Assembly (NCBI RefSeq): GCF_016900315.1
Contig: NZ_JACSNQ010000007.1
Span: forward strand, 1-64,000
Length of the DNA stretch: 64,000 nucleotides
Direction: 5' to 3'
Source: Olsenella profusa
Lineage (GTDB): Bacteria; Actinomycetota; Coriobacteriia; Coriobacteriales; Atopobiaceae
The notes beneath the pieces are model-generated. The model was not told where the DNA came from and ran no database searches. It saw only the letters and a list, made by a program, of their open reading frames with translations. Position numbers and translations under genes: made by a program. Shown here in pieces: positions 10,381 through 18,855 of the stretch (position 1 is its first letter; each line of letters opens with the position of its first letter).

Positions 10381-11427
10381 CTACGCACGGGCCAGGCGGT
10401 CCTTCACGATCCCCATGAGAACGTCGCCGAGCTCGTGGCCGGCCACGCGCATCATCTGGGGAAAGCGGGAGTAGGTGGTGAGGCCCGGCATCGTGTTGAC
10501 CTCGTTGAAGACGACCTCGCCCTCGGGCGTGACGAAGAGGTCTACGCGCGCGAGCCCCTCGCACCCAAGCGCCTCGTAGACGCGCGCGCCCGCCTCGCGG
10601 ACGCGCGCAAGCACGTCTGCGGGCAGCTCGGAGGGGCAGCGGAGCTCGGTGTTGGCGGAGGGGTCCTTCTCGAGGTGAATGGCGAAGAAGCCGTCCTCGG
10701 GGACCACGATCTCGTCCGGCTCACCCATCCAGATGCCGTGCGCGGCGTCGCCCACCACGGCGCAGCCCACCTCGATGCCAGTGATGGCCTCCTCCACGGC
10801 GACCTTCTCGTCAAGCGCGAAGGCGGCCTCGAGGGCGCGCTCGTAGGCGGCCTCGTCGGCGGCGCGGGAGACGCCGATCGAGGAGCCGCCGCGCGCGGGC
10901 TTCACGAAGACGGGGAAGCCGCCGCACGACGCGACGGCGGCGGCGCGATCCTCGGGCGACGCGCCGCGCCAGAGCACCTCGCAGCGCGGGGAGCGCACGC
11001 CGGCCGCGGCGGCCAGGCGGTGTGCGGAGTCCTTGTCCACGCAGATCGAGCTCGCCATGACGCCGCAGCCCACGTACGGGACGCCGGCCACGTCAAGCGC
11101 GCCCTGGATCGTGCCGTCCTCGCCGCCCTGTCCGTGCAGGATCGGCAGCGCCACGTCAACGGCAAGTGGACGGGCCTCCCCGCCGGCGGGCAGCTCCACG
11201 AGGCCCGCGCCGGGGACGAGCGCCACGCCCGGGAGCGAGGCGTCGTCCTCCCACGCGGCGAGCGGGCTTGTGCCGGGGGGCACCAGATGCCAGGCACCGT
11301 CCTTCGTAATGCCAACGAGCACCAGCTCAAGGCGATCGCCGAGCACTGAGATCACGTTGTCGGCGGACTTGCAGGATATGTCGTGCTCGGTGGAGATGCC
11401 ACCGAAGATGAGCGCAGCTCGCGTCAT
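10381..11427 (-). CDS. ddl: D-alanine-D-alanine ligase family, with Van-type features
   Basis: A 348-aa ATP-grasp ligase making the D-Ala-D-X dipeptide of peptidoglycan. Motifs: IFGGISTEHDIS at the N-terminus, HGQGGEDGTIQG, FVKPARGGSSIGV, IEVGCAVVGD, GLARVDLFV and EVNTMPGLTTYSRFPQMM. From memory, the last block and EVGCAVVG resemble VanA/VanG-type D-Ala-D-Lac/D-Ser ligases (NTLPGFTSYSRYPRMM) more than housekeeping DdlB (NTLPGMTSHSLVP). I chose the ATG at 11427, with SD GAAAGGA, over an in-frame upstream start at 11460. No vanS/R, vanH/T or vanX/Y genes are near, so this may simply be the native ligase of the lineage. Confidence 0.88.
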   Translation of the reverse strand: MTRAALIFGGISTEHDISCKSADNVISVLGDRLELVLVGITKDGAWHLVPPGTSPLAAWEDDASLPGVALVPGAGLVELPAGGEARPLAVDVALPILHGQGGEDGTIQGALDVAGVPYVGCGVMASSICVDKDSAHRLAAAAGVRSPRCEVLWRGASPEDRAAAVASCGGFPVFVKPARGGSSIGVSRAADEAAYERALEAAFALDEKVAVEEAITGIEVGCAVVGDAAHGIWMGEPDEIVVPEDGFFAIHLEKDPSANTELRCPSELPADVLARVREAGARVYEALGCEGLARVDLFVTPEGEVVFNEVNTMPGLTTYSRFPQMMRVAGHELGDVLMGIVKDRLARA

Positions 11428-11578
11428 GGCGCGTCCTTTCGTCGTCTGTGGTCGCACCATTATACGGAGTGGCGTCGCCGTGCGACGTTCTTCTCGCCAG
11501 GCGGACGCGGCCGGTGGCGCGACGGGGCCGTGGCCGGCGGGGCGCAGCGGGAGCCAAGACGCACCCGTGCCCGGGCGG

Positions 11579-12115
11579 CTACTCCTCCGGGTAGCGCGGC
11601 GGCACGAGGCCCGCGCGCTCGAGCGAAACCACGATCGGCACCACCACGGCGAGCTGCAGCACGATGCCCGTGATGCCGGTCACGAAGGACGCCGTGACCC
11701 ACGCCTCGAGGCTGTAGGAGCCGGCCGAGAAGACCAGCGCGTCGAGCACGCCGCGCACCACGCGGCCGGCGAGCATGGCGCCGACCAGGGAGACGTAGAG
11801 GTCGCGGCTCACGCTGCCGGTGCGGACGTGCTCGGAAAGCGCGCCGGAGGCCAGGCCGTAGACCACGAGCTCGCAGGCCATCGACGGCAGGATGGCGGCG
11901 GCGGGCATGCCGGTGAGCAGGCTGGAGAGCACGGGCGCCAGAAGGCCGGTGGCGGCCCCCGCTGCGGGGCCGGCCACCAAGCCGCAGATCATCACGGGGA
12001 TGTGCATCGGCAGCCACACGCTGCCGGCGTTGGGGATGGAGTGGAAGGCCATCGGCAAGACGATGCCGATGGCGGCGCAGACGGCGGCTATGACGATACG
12101 CTTGACCTGGCTCAC
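11579..12115 (-). CDS. ECF transporter substrate-binding S component
   Basis: A 178-aa integral membrane protein with about six hydrophobic segments, starting MSQVKRIVIAAVCAAIGIVLPM and carrying PNAGSVWLPMHIPVMICGL, a pattern common to vitamin-binding S components. It is the last gene of a four-gene operon with EcfT and two EcfA ATPases; its start overlaps the EcfT stop by 4 bases. Because the S component is linked to its own energising module it is a group I-like arrangement, although ATPases and T protein may serve other S components too. The vitamin cannot be read from the sequence; no riboswitch was recognised upstream of the operon. An intergenic GTTCTTCTC motif lies at 11487-11495, past its stop. 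Confidence 0.85.
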   Translation of the reverse strand: MSQVKRIVIAAVCAAIGIVLPMAFHSIPNAGSVWLPMHIPVMICGLVAGPAAGAATGLLAPVLSSLLTGMPAAAILPSMACELVVYGLASGALSEHVRTGSVSRDLYVSLVGAMLAGRVVRGVLDALVFSAGSYSLEAWVTASFVTGITGIVLQLAVVVPIVVSLERAGLVPPRYPEE

Positions 12116-12852
12116 GGGCGTCTCCCCTCTTGCGCGCGGGGCTCGTCGTCGAGCCGGTAGCCGCGCGCCTCCATGGCAACGGAAAGCTCGTCCGCCCGCC
12201 GGAACGCGGACACGAAGATCGGAACGAGCAGCCGCACATAACTGACGGCTCGTCGCATAATACTACGAGAAGAGACGTCACCGCAACGTATGCGCTGCGC
12301 CCAGATGATCTGGCGACTCTCGCGCAGGAGCGTCGGCACAAACTGCACGGTCACGCCCACGGCAAGGGCCACCGGCTCCACGGTAAGGCCCAGCCGGCCG
12401 AGCGGCGCCAACAGGGAGCGCACGCCGTCGACGAGCTGCTGCGGGCGCGTGGTGGCGGTGAGCAGCGCGCCGAGCACGCCCACGGCCCCCACGCGCACGA
12501 CGACGGTGAGCCCCTGGGCCGCGCCGGCAAGGGAGGGCGCGAGCGGGCCGATCGCCACCGGGGCGACGCTGGCAGGGGCGCCACCGACAGGCACACCACC
12601 CGCAAAGAGCGCGTTCATGACCAGTACGAGCAGCAGGAACCAGCGCATCCCCCAGAGCGGCGCGCACGCCCGGCGCCAGCCCACCCGCGAGAGCGCGACG
12701 AGCACCGCGCACCCGGCGCACACGGCGAAAAGCGCCCACCCGCGCGCCACGACCACGAGCACCGCGCAGGCGAGAAGCCCGACGAGCTTGGCCGCGGCCG
12801 GCGCGCGGTGCAGCGGCGAGTCCGCCCAGACGTATCCGGAGGCCGCCCTCAT
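12112..12852 (-). CDS. ecfT: ECF transporter transmembrane T component
   Basis: A 246-aa membrane protein starting MRAASGYVWADSPLHRAPAAAKL, typical of CbiQ/EcfT with the conserved short N-terminal stretch before the first helix. Toward the C-terminus it carries the coupling-helix motif SAFRRADELSVAMEARGY (Ala-Arg-Gly signature), which contacts the ATPases. It overlaps both neighbours by 4 bases (EcfA2 stop upstream, S-component start downstream), so translation is coupled. Function: scaffold joining the two ATPases to the S component. Confidence 0.92.
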   Translation of the reverse strand: MRAASGYVWADSPLHRAPAAAKLVGLLACAVLVVVARGWALFAVCAGCAVLVALSRVGWRRACAPLWGMRWFLLLVLVMNALFAGGVPVGGAPASVAPVAIGPLAPSLAGAAQGLTVVVRVGAVGVLGALLTATTRPQQLVDGVRSLLAPLGRLGLTVEPVALAVGVTVQFVPTLLRESRQIIWAQRIRCGDVSSRSIMRRAVSYVRLLVPIFVSAFRRADELSVAMEARGYRLDDEPRAQEGRRP

Positions 12853-13772
12853 GAGGCGTCCCCCTCTCGGGCATCCGGTACGGCGGCGGGCGCAGGGCCG
12901 GCCGGCGCTGCGGGCGCAGAACCGTCCGTCGCCACGCCCCGCGCCGCGAGGATCGCGGCCGCGAGCTCGTCGGAGGTGAGCGGCGCGCCGGCCACGGGAA
13001 GGCCCGCGCGCCTGAGGGCCGCGGCCGCGCGGGCGGCGCAGGCGGGCTCGAGGCCGTGGGCGCGCATGAGCGCCGCGTCGCCGAGCGTCTCGCGTACGGG
13101 GCCGTCAATCGTCACGCGGCCGCCCTCCAGCGCGACCACGCGGTCCGCTGCCTCGGCGAGGACGTTGGCGTCGTGGCTCGCCAGCACCACGGTGGCGCCC
13201 GAGGCCGCCGCGGCGCGGACGGCCCGCACGCACGCGGCGCGCGAGTGCGGGTCGAGCCCGGCCGTGGGCTCGTCGAGCAGCAGAAGGCCCGGGCGCAGCG
13301 CCAGCACCGAGGCGATGGCCACGCGGCGCTGCTGCCCGCCGGAGAGCGCAAACGGGGAGCGTCGCCCCAGCTCGTCGAGGGAGAGCCCCATGAGCGCGAG
13401 CGCCTCGGCCGCGCGGTCTCGCGCGTCCTTCTCGCCCATGCCGCGGGCGCGCAGGCCGAAGCACACCTCGCGCTCGACCGTGGTCTCGAAGAACTGCCGC
13501 TCCGGGATCTGGAAGACCAGCCCGACCGCCGTTGAGAGCCGCCGCGCGCCCGCCCCGCGAGAGGCGTCCTCGCCGTCGACGAGCACCGTGCCCGCGTCCG
13601 GGCGCAGCAGCCCGGCCATGACCTCCAGCAGCGTGGTCTTGCCCGAGCCGGTCTGGCCCATGAGCCCGGTGACGCCGCCGGCAAGCTCCAGCGTCACGCC
13701 GGCAAGCGCCCGGGCCCTCTCGCCGGCCGAGGTGGAAAAGGAGAGGCTCACGTCGGAGAGAGTCAGCCGCAC
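12849..13772 (-). CDS. ecfA2: ECF transporter ATPase A2 (second ATP-binding subunit)
   Basis: About 307 aa. Motifs: Walker A GQTGSGKT, Q-loop FQIPERQFFE (the PERQFFE form is typical of EcfA2), signature LSGGQQRR, Walker B LLLDEPTAGLD, H-loop ASHD. I chose the GTG at 13772 (VRLTLSDVSL), which overlaps the EcfA1 stop by 10 bases; a longer start is possible. A C-terminal Ala/Pro-rich tail of about 30 residues is unlike the family core. The coding sequence contains one GTCCTTCTC motif (13425-13433) read as GEKD. Confidence 0.9.
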   Translation of the reverse strand: MRLTLSDVSLSFSTSAGERARALAGVTLELAGGVTGLMGQTGSGKTTLLEVMAGLLRPDAGTVLVDGEDASRGAGARRLSTAVGLVFQIPERQFFETTVEREVCFGLRARGMGEKDARDRAAEALALMGLSLDELGRRSPFALSGGQQRRVAIASVLALRPGLLLLDEPTAGLDPHSRAACVRAVRAAAASGATVVLASHDANVLAEAADRVVALEGGRVTIDGPVRETLGDAALMRAHGLEPACAARAAAALRRAGLPVAGAPLTSDELAAAILAARGVATDGSAPAAPAGPAPAAVPDAREGDAS

Positions 13773-14599
13773 AGCGCCCTCACCAGCCCCTCCGTGGTGA
13801 CCGGGCACGCCCCGCTGACGGCTCCGGCCGCCTCGAGCGCGCGCCAGGCGCGCACCGCGAGCGGCGCCTCGAGCCCGGCGGACGCGAGCAGCGCCTCGTC
13901 AGTGAGCACCTCGCCGGGCGCGCCGGCCGCGGCGACCTCGCCGGCGCGCATCACGACCACGCGGTCGGCGCGGGCGGCGATCTCCATGTCGTGCGTGATC
14001 CAGAGGACCGTGGAGCCGCGCTCATGGCGCACGGCCTCGACCGCGCGGGAGAGCTCGTCGCGGCCCTGGGGGTCGATCATCGAGGTGGCCTCGTCGAGCA
14101 CGATCACGTCCGGCTCGCAGGCGAGCACCGCCGCGAGCGCCACGCGCTGCTGCTGGCCGCCGGAGAGCGCGTGGGCGTCGCGCCGCTCGAAGCCGGCGAG
14201 CCCCACCGCTGCGAGGGCGCGCGAGGCAGCCGCCTGCGCGTCCTCCCCGTCGGCGCCGAAGTTTCTGGGACCGAAGGCCACGTCCTCCCCTACCACCGAC
14301 GAGACGAGCTGGTTCTCCGGATTCTGGAAGACCATCCCGCAGGCGCGCCGCAGCTCCCAGACGCGGGCGGGGTCGGCGGCGTCGAGGCCCGCCACGGTGA
14401 GCGAGCCGGCCTGCAGGGCGAGAAGGGCGTTCAGGTGCCGGGCGAGCGTGGTCTTGCCGGAGCCGTTCTCCCCGACGATGGCGACGAGCTCGCCGGCGGC
14501 CACGTCGAGGTCGACGCCGCGCAGGTCCTCGCGGCCGCGCACGTAGCTGTGGCGCACACCGCGCGCCCGCACGGCCAGGCCGTCCCGGCTGCCGCCCAT
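13763..14599 (-). CDS. ecfA1: ECF transporter ATPase A1 (first ATP-binding subunit)
   Basis: About 278 aa, first gene of the ECF operon. Motifs: Walker A GENGSGKT, Q-loop FQNPENQLV, signature LSGGQQQR, Walker B VIVLDEATSMIDP (typical EcfA1 with DEATSMID), H-loop ITHD. The ATG at 14599 has the strong SD GGGAGGGAGCG. The reading frame stays open upstream to 14821 but lacks family similarity there. A promoter is proposed at 14673-14700. Confidence 0.92.
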   Translation of the reverse strand: MGGSRDGLAVRARGVRHSYVRGREDLRGVDLDVAAGELVAIVGENGSGKTTLARHLNALLALQAGSLTVAGLDAADPARVWELRRACGMVFQNPENQLVSSVVGEDVAFGPRNFGADGEDAQAAASRALAAVGLAGFERRDAHALSGGQQQRVALAAVLACEPDVIVLDEATSMIDPQGRDELSRAVEAVRHERGSTVLWITHDMEIAARADRVVVMRAGEVAAAGAPGEVLTDEALLASAGLEAPLAVRAWRALEAAGAVSGACPVTTEGLVRALCG

Positions 14600-14672
14600 C
14601 GCGCTCCCTCCCCGCATCCGCGCGCCGCGTCTCCCGCGCGGCACGACATGGTTAAATGACACAACGTCAGCT

Positions 14673-14700
14673 ATTCTAGCAGCGCGCGACCGCCCCGCAA
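14673..14700 (-). promoter_or_regulatory. Putative promoter of the ECF transporter operon
   Basis: On the minus strand TTGCGG (14695-14700) and TAGAAT (14673-14678) are separated by 16 bases, 74 bases before the ecfA1 start codon. The divergent hydroxylase genes start at 14872; a GTTCTTCTC motif at 14721-14729 lies between. Confidence 0.5.
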
Positions 14701-14871
14701 GCGGGCGCCGGGGCCCGCGGGTTCTTCTCGCCGGGCGATATGCCGTGGCGGGCGGCATCGGCCCCTCGCTTGGCCCGTCACCGTTATGCGTCCGAAAGGG
14801 CAACGCTTGCCCCCACGGCACCGCTCACCTGCGGTATCGTAGAGAAACCCACCACGACCAAAGGAGGACGC

Positions 14872-15669
14872 GTGCTGCGCTTTGAGAGCTACACCCGCCC
14901 GGAAACGCCCGAGGAGGCCCTGGAGCTGCTGCGCTCGGACCGCCGCGCCACCGTCGTCGGCGGCATGATGTGGCTGCGCCTCGCGGACCGCACCGTGCCT
15001 CTGGGCATCGACCTCTCCCGCTGCGGGCTCGACCACATCGAGGAGACCGAGGACGCCTTCGTGATCGGCGCCATGGTCACCCTCGGCCAGATGGAGCGCC
15101 ACGAGGCGCTCTCCCGCGCCACCGCCGGCGTCCTCTCCGAGGCCGTCTCCGGCATCGTGGGCACGCAGTTCAGGAACCTCGCCACGGTGGGCGGCTCGGT
15201 GTGGTCGCGCATGGGCTTCTCGGACGTCATCTGCGCGCTGCTCGCGCTGGACACCGAGGTCGAGCTCGCCGGCGCCGGGCGCATGCCGCTCATCCCCTTC
15301 GTGGAGCGCGGCGCCGGGCGCGACGTCCTCACCCACGTCATCGTCCGCAAGCACCGCTACCGGGCCGCCTTCGCCTCCATGCGCCCCGCGGCCACGGACT
15401 TCTCCGCTCTCAACGCCGCCGCCGGCCTCTGGAGGGGCTCCTGGCACGTGGCGGTGGGCGCGCGCCCGCAGAAGGCGCAGGCCCTCACCGGCGGCGAGAG
15501 GCTGCCGCTGCGCGAGGGCTACTCGCCCACCGAGCTTGCGTCCGTGCTCTCCGCGGCGGCCGACCTCTCCTTTGGCTCCGACCTGCGCGGCACCGAGGCC
15601 TGGCGCCGCGCCGTGGCGCCGGAGCTTGTCCGCCGCACCCTTGCCGCCGCCCACGCGAAGGAGGCCTAG
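14872..15669 (+). CDS. FAD-binding subunit of a molybdenum hydroxylase
   Basis: About 265 aa resembling the FAD-binding middle subunit of xanthine-dehydrogenase-type enzymes (CoxM/XdhB): N-terminal YTRPETPEEALELLRS, pyrophosphate loop VVGGMMWLRLAD, and the block GTQFRNLATVGGSVWSRMGFSD, where RNLATVGG is the family signature. It is slightly short for the family (usually 280-300 aa), lacking part of the C-terminal domain. It starts at GTG 14872 with SD AAGGAGG. It is followed after 3 bases by the fused 2Fe-2S/molybdopterin subunit, so the two should form one enzyme that passes electrons from Mo via the iron-sulfur clusters to FAD. Confidence 0.88.
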   Translation: MLRFESYTRPETPEEALELLRSDRRATVVGGMMWLRLADRTVPLGIDLSRCGLDHIEETEDAFVIGAMVTLGQMERHEALSRATAGVLSEAVSGIVGTQFRNLATVGGSVWSRMGFSDVICALLALDTEVELAGAGRMPLIPFVERGAGRDVLTHVIVRKHRYRAAFASMRPAATDFSALNAAAGLWRGSWHVAVGARPQKAQALTGGERLPLREGYSPTELASVLSAAADLSFGSDLRGTEAWRRAVAPELVRRTLAAAHAKEA

Positions 15670-15672
15670 GCC

Positions 15673-18477
15673 ATGCAGATCTCCCTCACCCTGAACGGCG
15701 CGCCCCTCACCGAGGACGTGCGCGCCGACATGACGCTCCTCGACTTCTGCCGCGCCCACGGCGCCAAGTCCGTCAAGTGCGCCTGCGAGACCTCCAACTG
15801 CGGCCTGTGCACCGTGCTCCTGGACGGTGAGCCCGTGCTCTCGTGCTCGGTCCTCATGGCGCGCGCGGACGGCCACGACGTCACCACCTTGGAGGGCGTC
15901 GCGGACGGCCGGCGCGAGCTCCTGGCGCGCTGCCTCGCCGAGGAGGGCGCCGAGCAGTGCGGCTTCTGCGCGCCGGGCCTGGAGATGGCGGTCCTCGCCC
16001 TGGACGCCGCCCACCCGAATGCCGACGACGAGACCGTCCGCCGCTTCCTCGCGGGCAACCTCTGCCGCTGCACCGGCTACGCAAGCCAGCAGCGCGCCAT
16101 CCGCCGCTTCCTCGCGCGCCACCAAAACGGCGGCGAGCTGCCGCCGCGCGCCGTGCCGGACGACCCCACCACGCAGTCCGGCGAGCGGCACGCCCAGATC
16201 GCGCGGCCCGTGGCGAAGAAGGACTCCGCAGCCCTTCTCGCCGGCAAGCCCGTCTACACGGCCGACCTCGCGCCCGAGGACGCGCTCGTGGTGAAGCTCG
16301 TGCGCTCGCGCTACGCGCACGCGCTGGTCACGGACGTCGACAAGAGCCGCGCGCTCGCGCTTCCCGGCGTCGTGGCCGTCTGGGGCCCCGATGACGTGCC
16401 CCACCACCGCTTCACGCTGGCCGGCCAGTCCTTCCCCGAGCCGAGCCCCTACGACACGGTCCTTCTCGACCGCCACGTCCGCTACGTGGGCGACGAGGTG
16501 GCAATCGTGGTGGCCGTCGACGAGGCCACCGCCGCGGCGGCCGCCAAGCTCGTGAAGGTCAGCTACGAGCAGCTGCCCGCAGTGCTCGACGTGGAGGAGG
16601 CGATCGACAACCCCACCGTCATCCACGACGAGGACGACTGGACGCCCGGCGGGGACACCTCCGGCGACCCGCGCCGCAACCTCGTGGCCGCCGGTGAGCG
16701 CGTCCACGGCGACCTCGAGGCCGCCTTCGCCGAGGCGGACGTGGTCATCGAGCGGCGCTATCGCACCCAGGCCACCCAGCAGGCCATGATGGAGACCTTC
16801 CGCTCCTTCGCCTACACCGACGCCTTCGGCCGCGTCACCGTGGTGAGCTCAACGCAGGTGCCCTTCCACATCCGCCGGCAGGTCGCCTGCGCCCTCGGCA
16901 TCCCCAAGCGGCAGGTGCGCGTCATCAAGCCGCGCGTGGGCGGCGGCTTCGGCGCCAAGCAGTCCGGCAGCAACGAGGCCTTCGCCGCGCTGGCGGCGCT
17001 GCGCACCGGCCGGCCCTGCGTGTGCACCTACACGCGCGAGGAGACCATGTGCTGCTCCAACACCCGCCACGAGATGGTGCTCGACGTGCGCGTGGGCGCC
17101 CGGCGCGACGGCACGCTCACGGCCATCGACCTGCACGCCCTCTCAAACGCGGGTGCCTACGGCTACCACGCCACCACCACGGTCACGCTCACGGGCGGCA
17201 AGGCGCTGCCGATCTACAACCACGTGGCGGCGAGCCGCTTTTCCTACGAGGTCGCCTACACCAACACCACGCCGGGCGGCGCCTACCGCGGCTACGGCGC
17301 CACGCAGGGCTGCTTCGCCGTGGAGTCCGCCGTCAACGAGATGGCCGACGAGCTCGGCATGGACCCCTGCGAGCTGCGCCTCAAGAACCTCGTGGGCCCC
17401 GGCGAGACCCTCTGGCAGCTGAACGACGAGCCGCTCCACTCCTGCCGCGCCGACGACTGCCTGCGCCGCGCGATGGAGATGGTGGGCTGGGAGGGCCGCC
17501 CGCTCTCCGAGGACCTCGGCGACCGCGTGCGCGGCCTCGGCGTGGCGCTGACCATGCAGGGCTCCGGCATCGCCAACGTTGATATTGCCAACGTGGACAT
17601 CCGGCTCGAGGACGACGGCTTCTACGTGCTCTCCATCGGCGCCACCGACGTGGGCACCGGCGCGGACACGATCCTGGCCCAGATGGCGGCCGAGGCGCTC
17701 GGCTGCAGCGTCGACCGCGTGGTCACCAAGGGCGTTGACACCGACACCTCCCCCTTCGACACCGGAGCCTACGCGTCCTCGGGCACCTACACCACCGGCG
17801 GGGCCGTGGTGCGCGCGGCCGAGGACCTCAAGCGGCAGATCCGCGCCCAGGCGGCCCGGCTCTGGGGCGTCGGCGAGAAGGACGTGGAGTTTGACGGGGA
17901 GCGCCTCTGGTGCGTCGGCTCTGGCACGCCCGAGGCGCCCGAGCACGAGACGGGCCTCGCCGAGCTCGCCAACCGCATGATCGGCTTTGGCCTCATGCCC
18001 GGCATGCTCGAGGGCCACGGCTCCAACTCCCAGCCGAGCTCGCCGCCGCCCTTCATGGCCGGCGTCGCCGAGGTGGAGGTTGACAAGGCAACCGGCCAGG
18101 TCCGCGTCACCGACTACGCCGCCGTCGTGGACTGCGGCACCGTGGTGAACCCGGCGCTCGCGCGCGTGCAGGCCGAGGGCGGCATCGCACAGGGCATCGG
18201 CATGGCCCTCACCGAGGACGTCTCCCGCGACGACCACGGCCGCCTGCGCACGGGCAGCTTCCTGACCTACAAGCTGCCCAGCCGCCTCGACGTGCCCGAG
18301 CCGCGCGTGGAGTTCATGCCGAGCTACGAGCCAACCGGCCCCTTTGGCGCCAAGTCCATCGGCGAGGTGGTCATCAACACGCCCTCGCCCGCCGTCATGA
18401 GCGCCGTGGCCCACGCCACGGGCCGCTACGTACGCGACCTGCCGATCACGCCGAGCAAGGTGCTGCTCGGCGAGTAG
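15673..18477 (+). CDS. Fused iron-sulfur and molybdopterin subunit of a molybdenum hydroxylase
   Basis: A 934-aa fusion of two usually separate subunits. Residues about 1-155 are the two-cluster 2Fe-2S domain: CACETSNCGLC (plant-type cluster) and CGFCAPG...GNLCRCTGY (helical cluster). From about residue 165 onward is the molybdopterin domain: an a/b-hammerhead (GKPVYTADLAPEDALVVKLVRS), GGGFGAKQ, GAYRGYGATQ and, near the C-terminus, FGAKSIGE with the catalytic Glu. This matches xanthine dehydrogenase/aldehyde oxidase-type hydroxylases, including selenium-dependent hydroxylases of anaerobes. The substrate could be a purine, nicotinate or other N-heterocycle; the residues do not let me decide. 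No molybdenum cofactor, transporter or accessory (XdhC/YqeB) genes are in the window. Confidence 0.88.
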   Translation: MQISLTLNGAPLTEDVRADMTLLDFCRAHGAKSVKCACETSNCGLCTVLLDGEPVLSCSVLMARADGHDVTTLEGVADGRRELLARCLAEEGAEQCGFCAPGLEMAVLALDAAHPNADDETVRRFLAGNLCRCTGYASQQRAIRRFLARHQNGGELPPRAVPDDPTTQSGERHAQIARPVAKKDSAALLAGKPVYTADLAPEDALVVKLVRSRYAHALVTDVDKSRALALPGVVAVWGPDDVPHHRFTLAGQSFPEPSPYDTVLLDRHVRYVGDEVAIVVAVDEATAAAAAKLVKVSYEQLPAVLDVEEAIDNPTVIHDEDDWTPGGDTSGDPRRNLVAAGERVHGDLEAAFAEADVVIERRYRTQATQQAMMETFRSFAYTDAFGRVTVVSSTQVPFHIRRQVACALGIPKRQVRVIKPRVGGGFGAKQSGSNEAFAALAALRTGRPCVCTYTREETMCCSNTRHEMVLDVRVGARRDGTLTAIDLHALSNAGAYGYHATTTVTLTGGKALPIYNHVAASRFSYEVAYTNTTPGGAYRGYGATQGCFAVESAVNEMADELGMDPCELRLKNLVGPGETLWQLNDEPLHSCRADDCLRRAMEMVGWEGRPLSEDLGDRVRGLGVALTMQGSGIANVDIANVDIRLEDDGFYVLSIGATDVGTGADTILAQMAAEALGCSVDRVVTKGVDTDTSPFDTGAYASSGTYTTGGAVVRAAEDLKRQIRAQAARLWGVGEKDVEFDGERLWCVGSGTPEAPEHETGLAELANRMIGFGLMPGMLEGHGSNSQPSSPPPFMAGVAEVEVDKATGQVRVTDYAAVVDCGTVVNPALARVQAEGGIAQGIGMALTEDVSRDDHGRLRTGSFLTYKLPSRLDVPEPRVEFMPSYEPTGPFGAKSIGEVVINTPSPAVMSAVAHATGRYVRDLPITPSKVLLGE

Positions 18478-18855
18478 CGCGCGTGGCGCGAGGTTATCGC
18501 CTGACGCACGTCCTTCTCGCCCCGCCTCACGTCCTTCTCGCCCCTGCCTGACAGCGAGAAGGACGTGACTTTTTGCGAGTCGACTTCCCCAGCTCGTCCA
18601 AAGTCACGTTTCAGAGCCTCAAAGCGTGACTTCCAGCGAGCTGCGCCACTTTGACTCGTCCAAAGTCACGTTTCAGAGCCTCAAAGCGTGACTTCCAGCG
18701 AGCTGCGCCGCTCCGGCTCGCTCAACGTCACGTTTTGAGACGCGCCGAGAGTTGAGACGCGCCGAAAGTCGAGACGCGCCGAGAAGGACGCGACGTTTTG
18801 CGGGCCTCCCCCGCGGCGCTAGAATCGAGGGGTTCGATCCCCGTCCGGAGGCCGC
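18478..18855. repeat. 62-bp-period palindromic repeat array before the ABC exporter
   Basis: No gene lies in this 378-base gap. A 55-base element occurs identically at 18593-18647 and 18655-18709, and a diverged third copy begins at 18717, giving an exact 62-base step. Each contains a hairpin with arms AAGTCACG and CGTGACTT. Three short units GAGACGCGCCGA follow near 18738-18782. GAGAAGRAC motifs lie at 18510-18518, 18531-18539, 18556-18564 and 18781-18789. The following gene's SD CCGGAGG is at 18844-18850. Confidence 0.85.

Noticed and set aside
14600-14871. Vitamin riboswitch before the ECF operon
   Set aside because: No TPP, cobalamin, FMN or folate riboswitch core was recognised; only a promoter-like pair is visible.
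18827-18845. tRNA T-arm-like sequence GGGGTTCGATCCCC before the ABC exporter
   Set aside because: No matching acceptor, D-arm or anticodon arm is found upstream; it also overlaps the region just before the SD. A tRNA fragment cannot be excluded.
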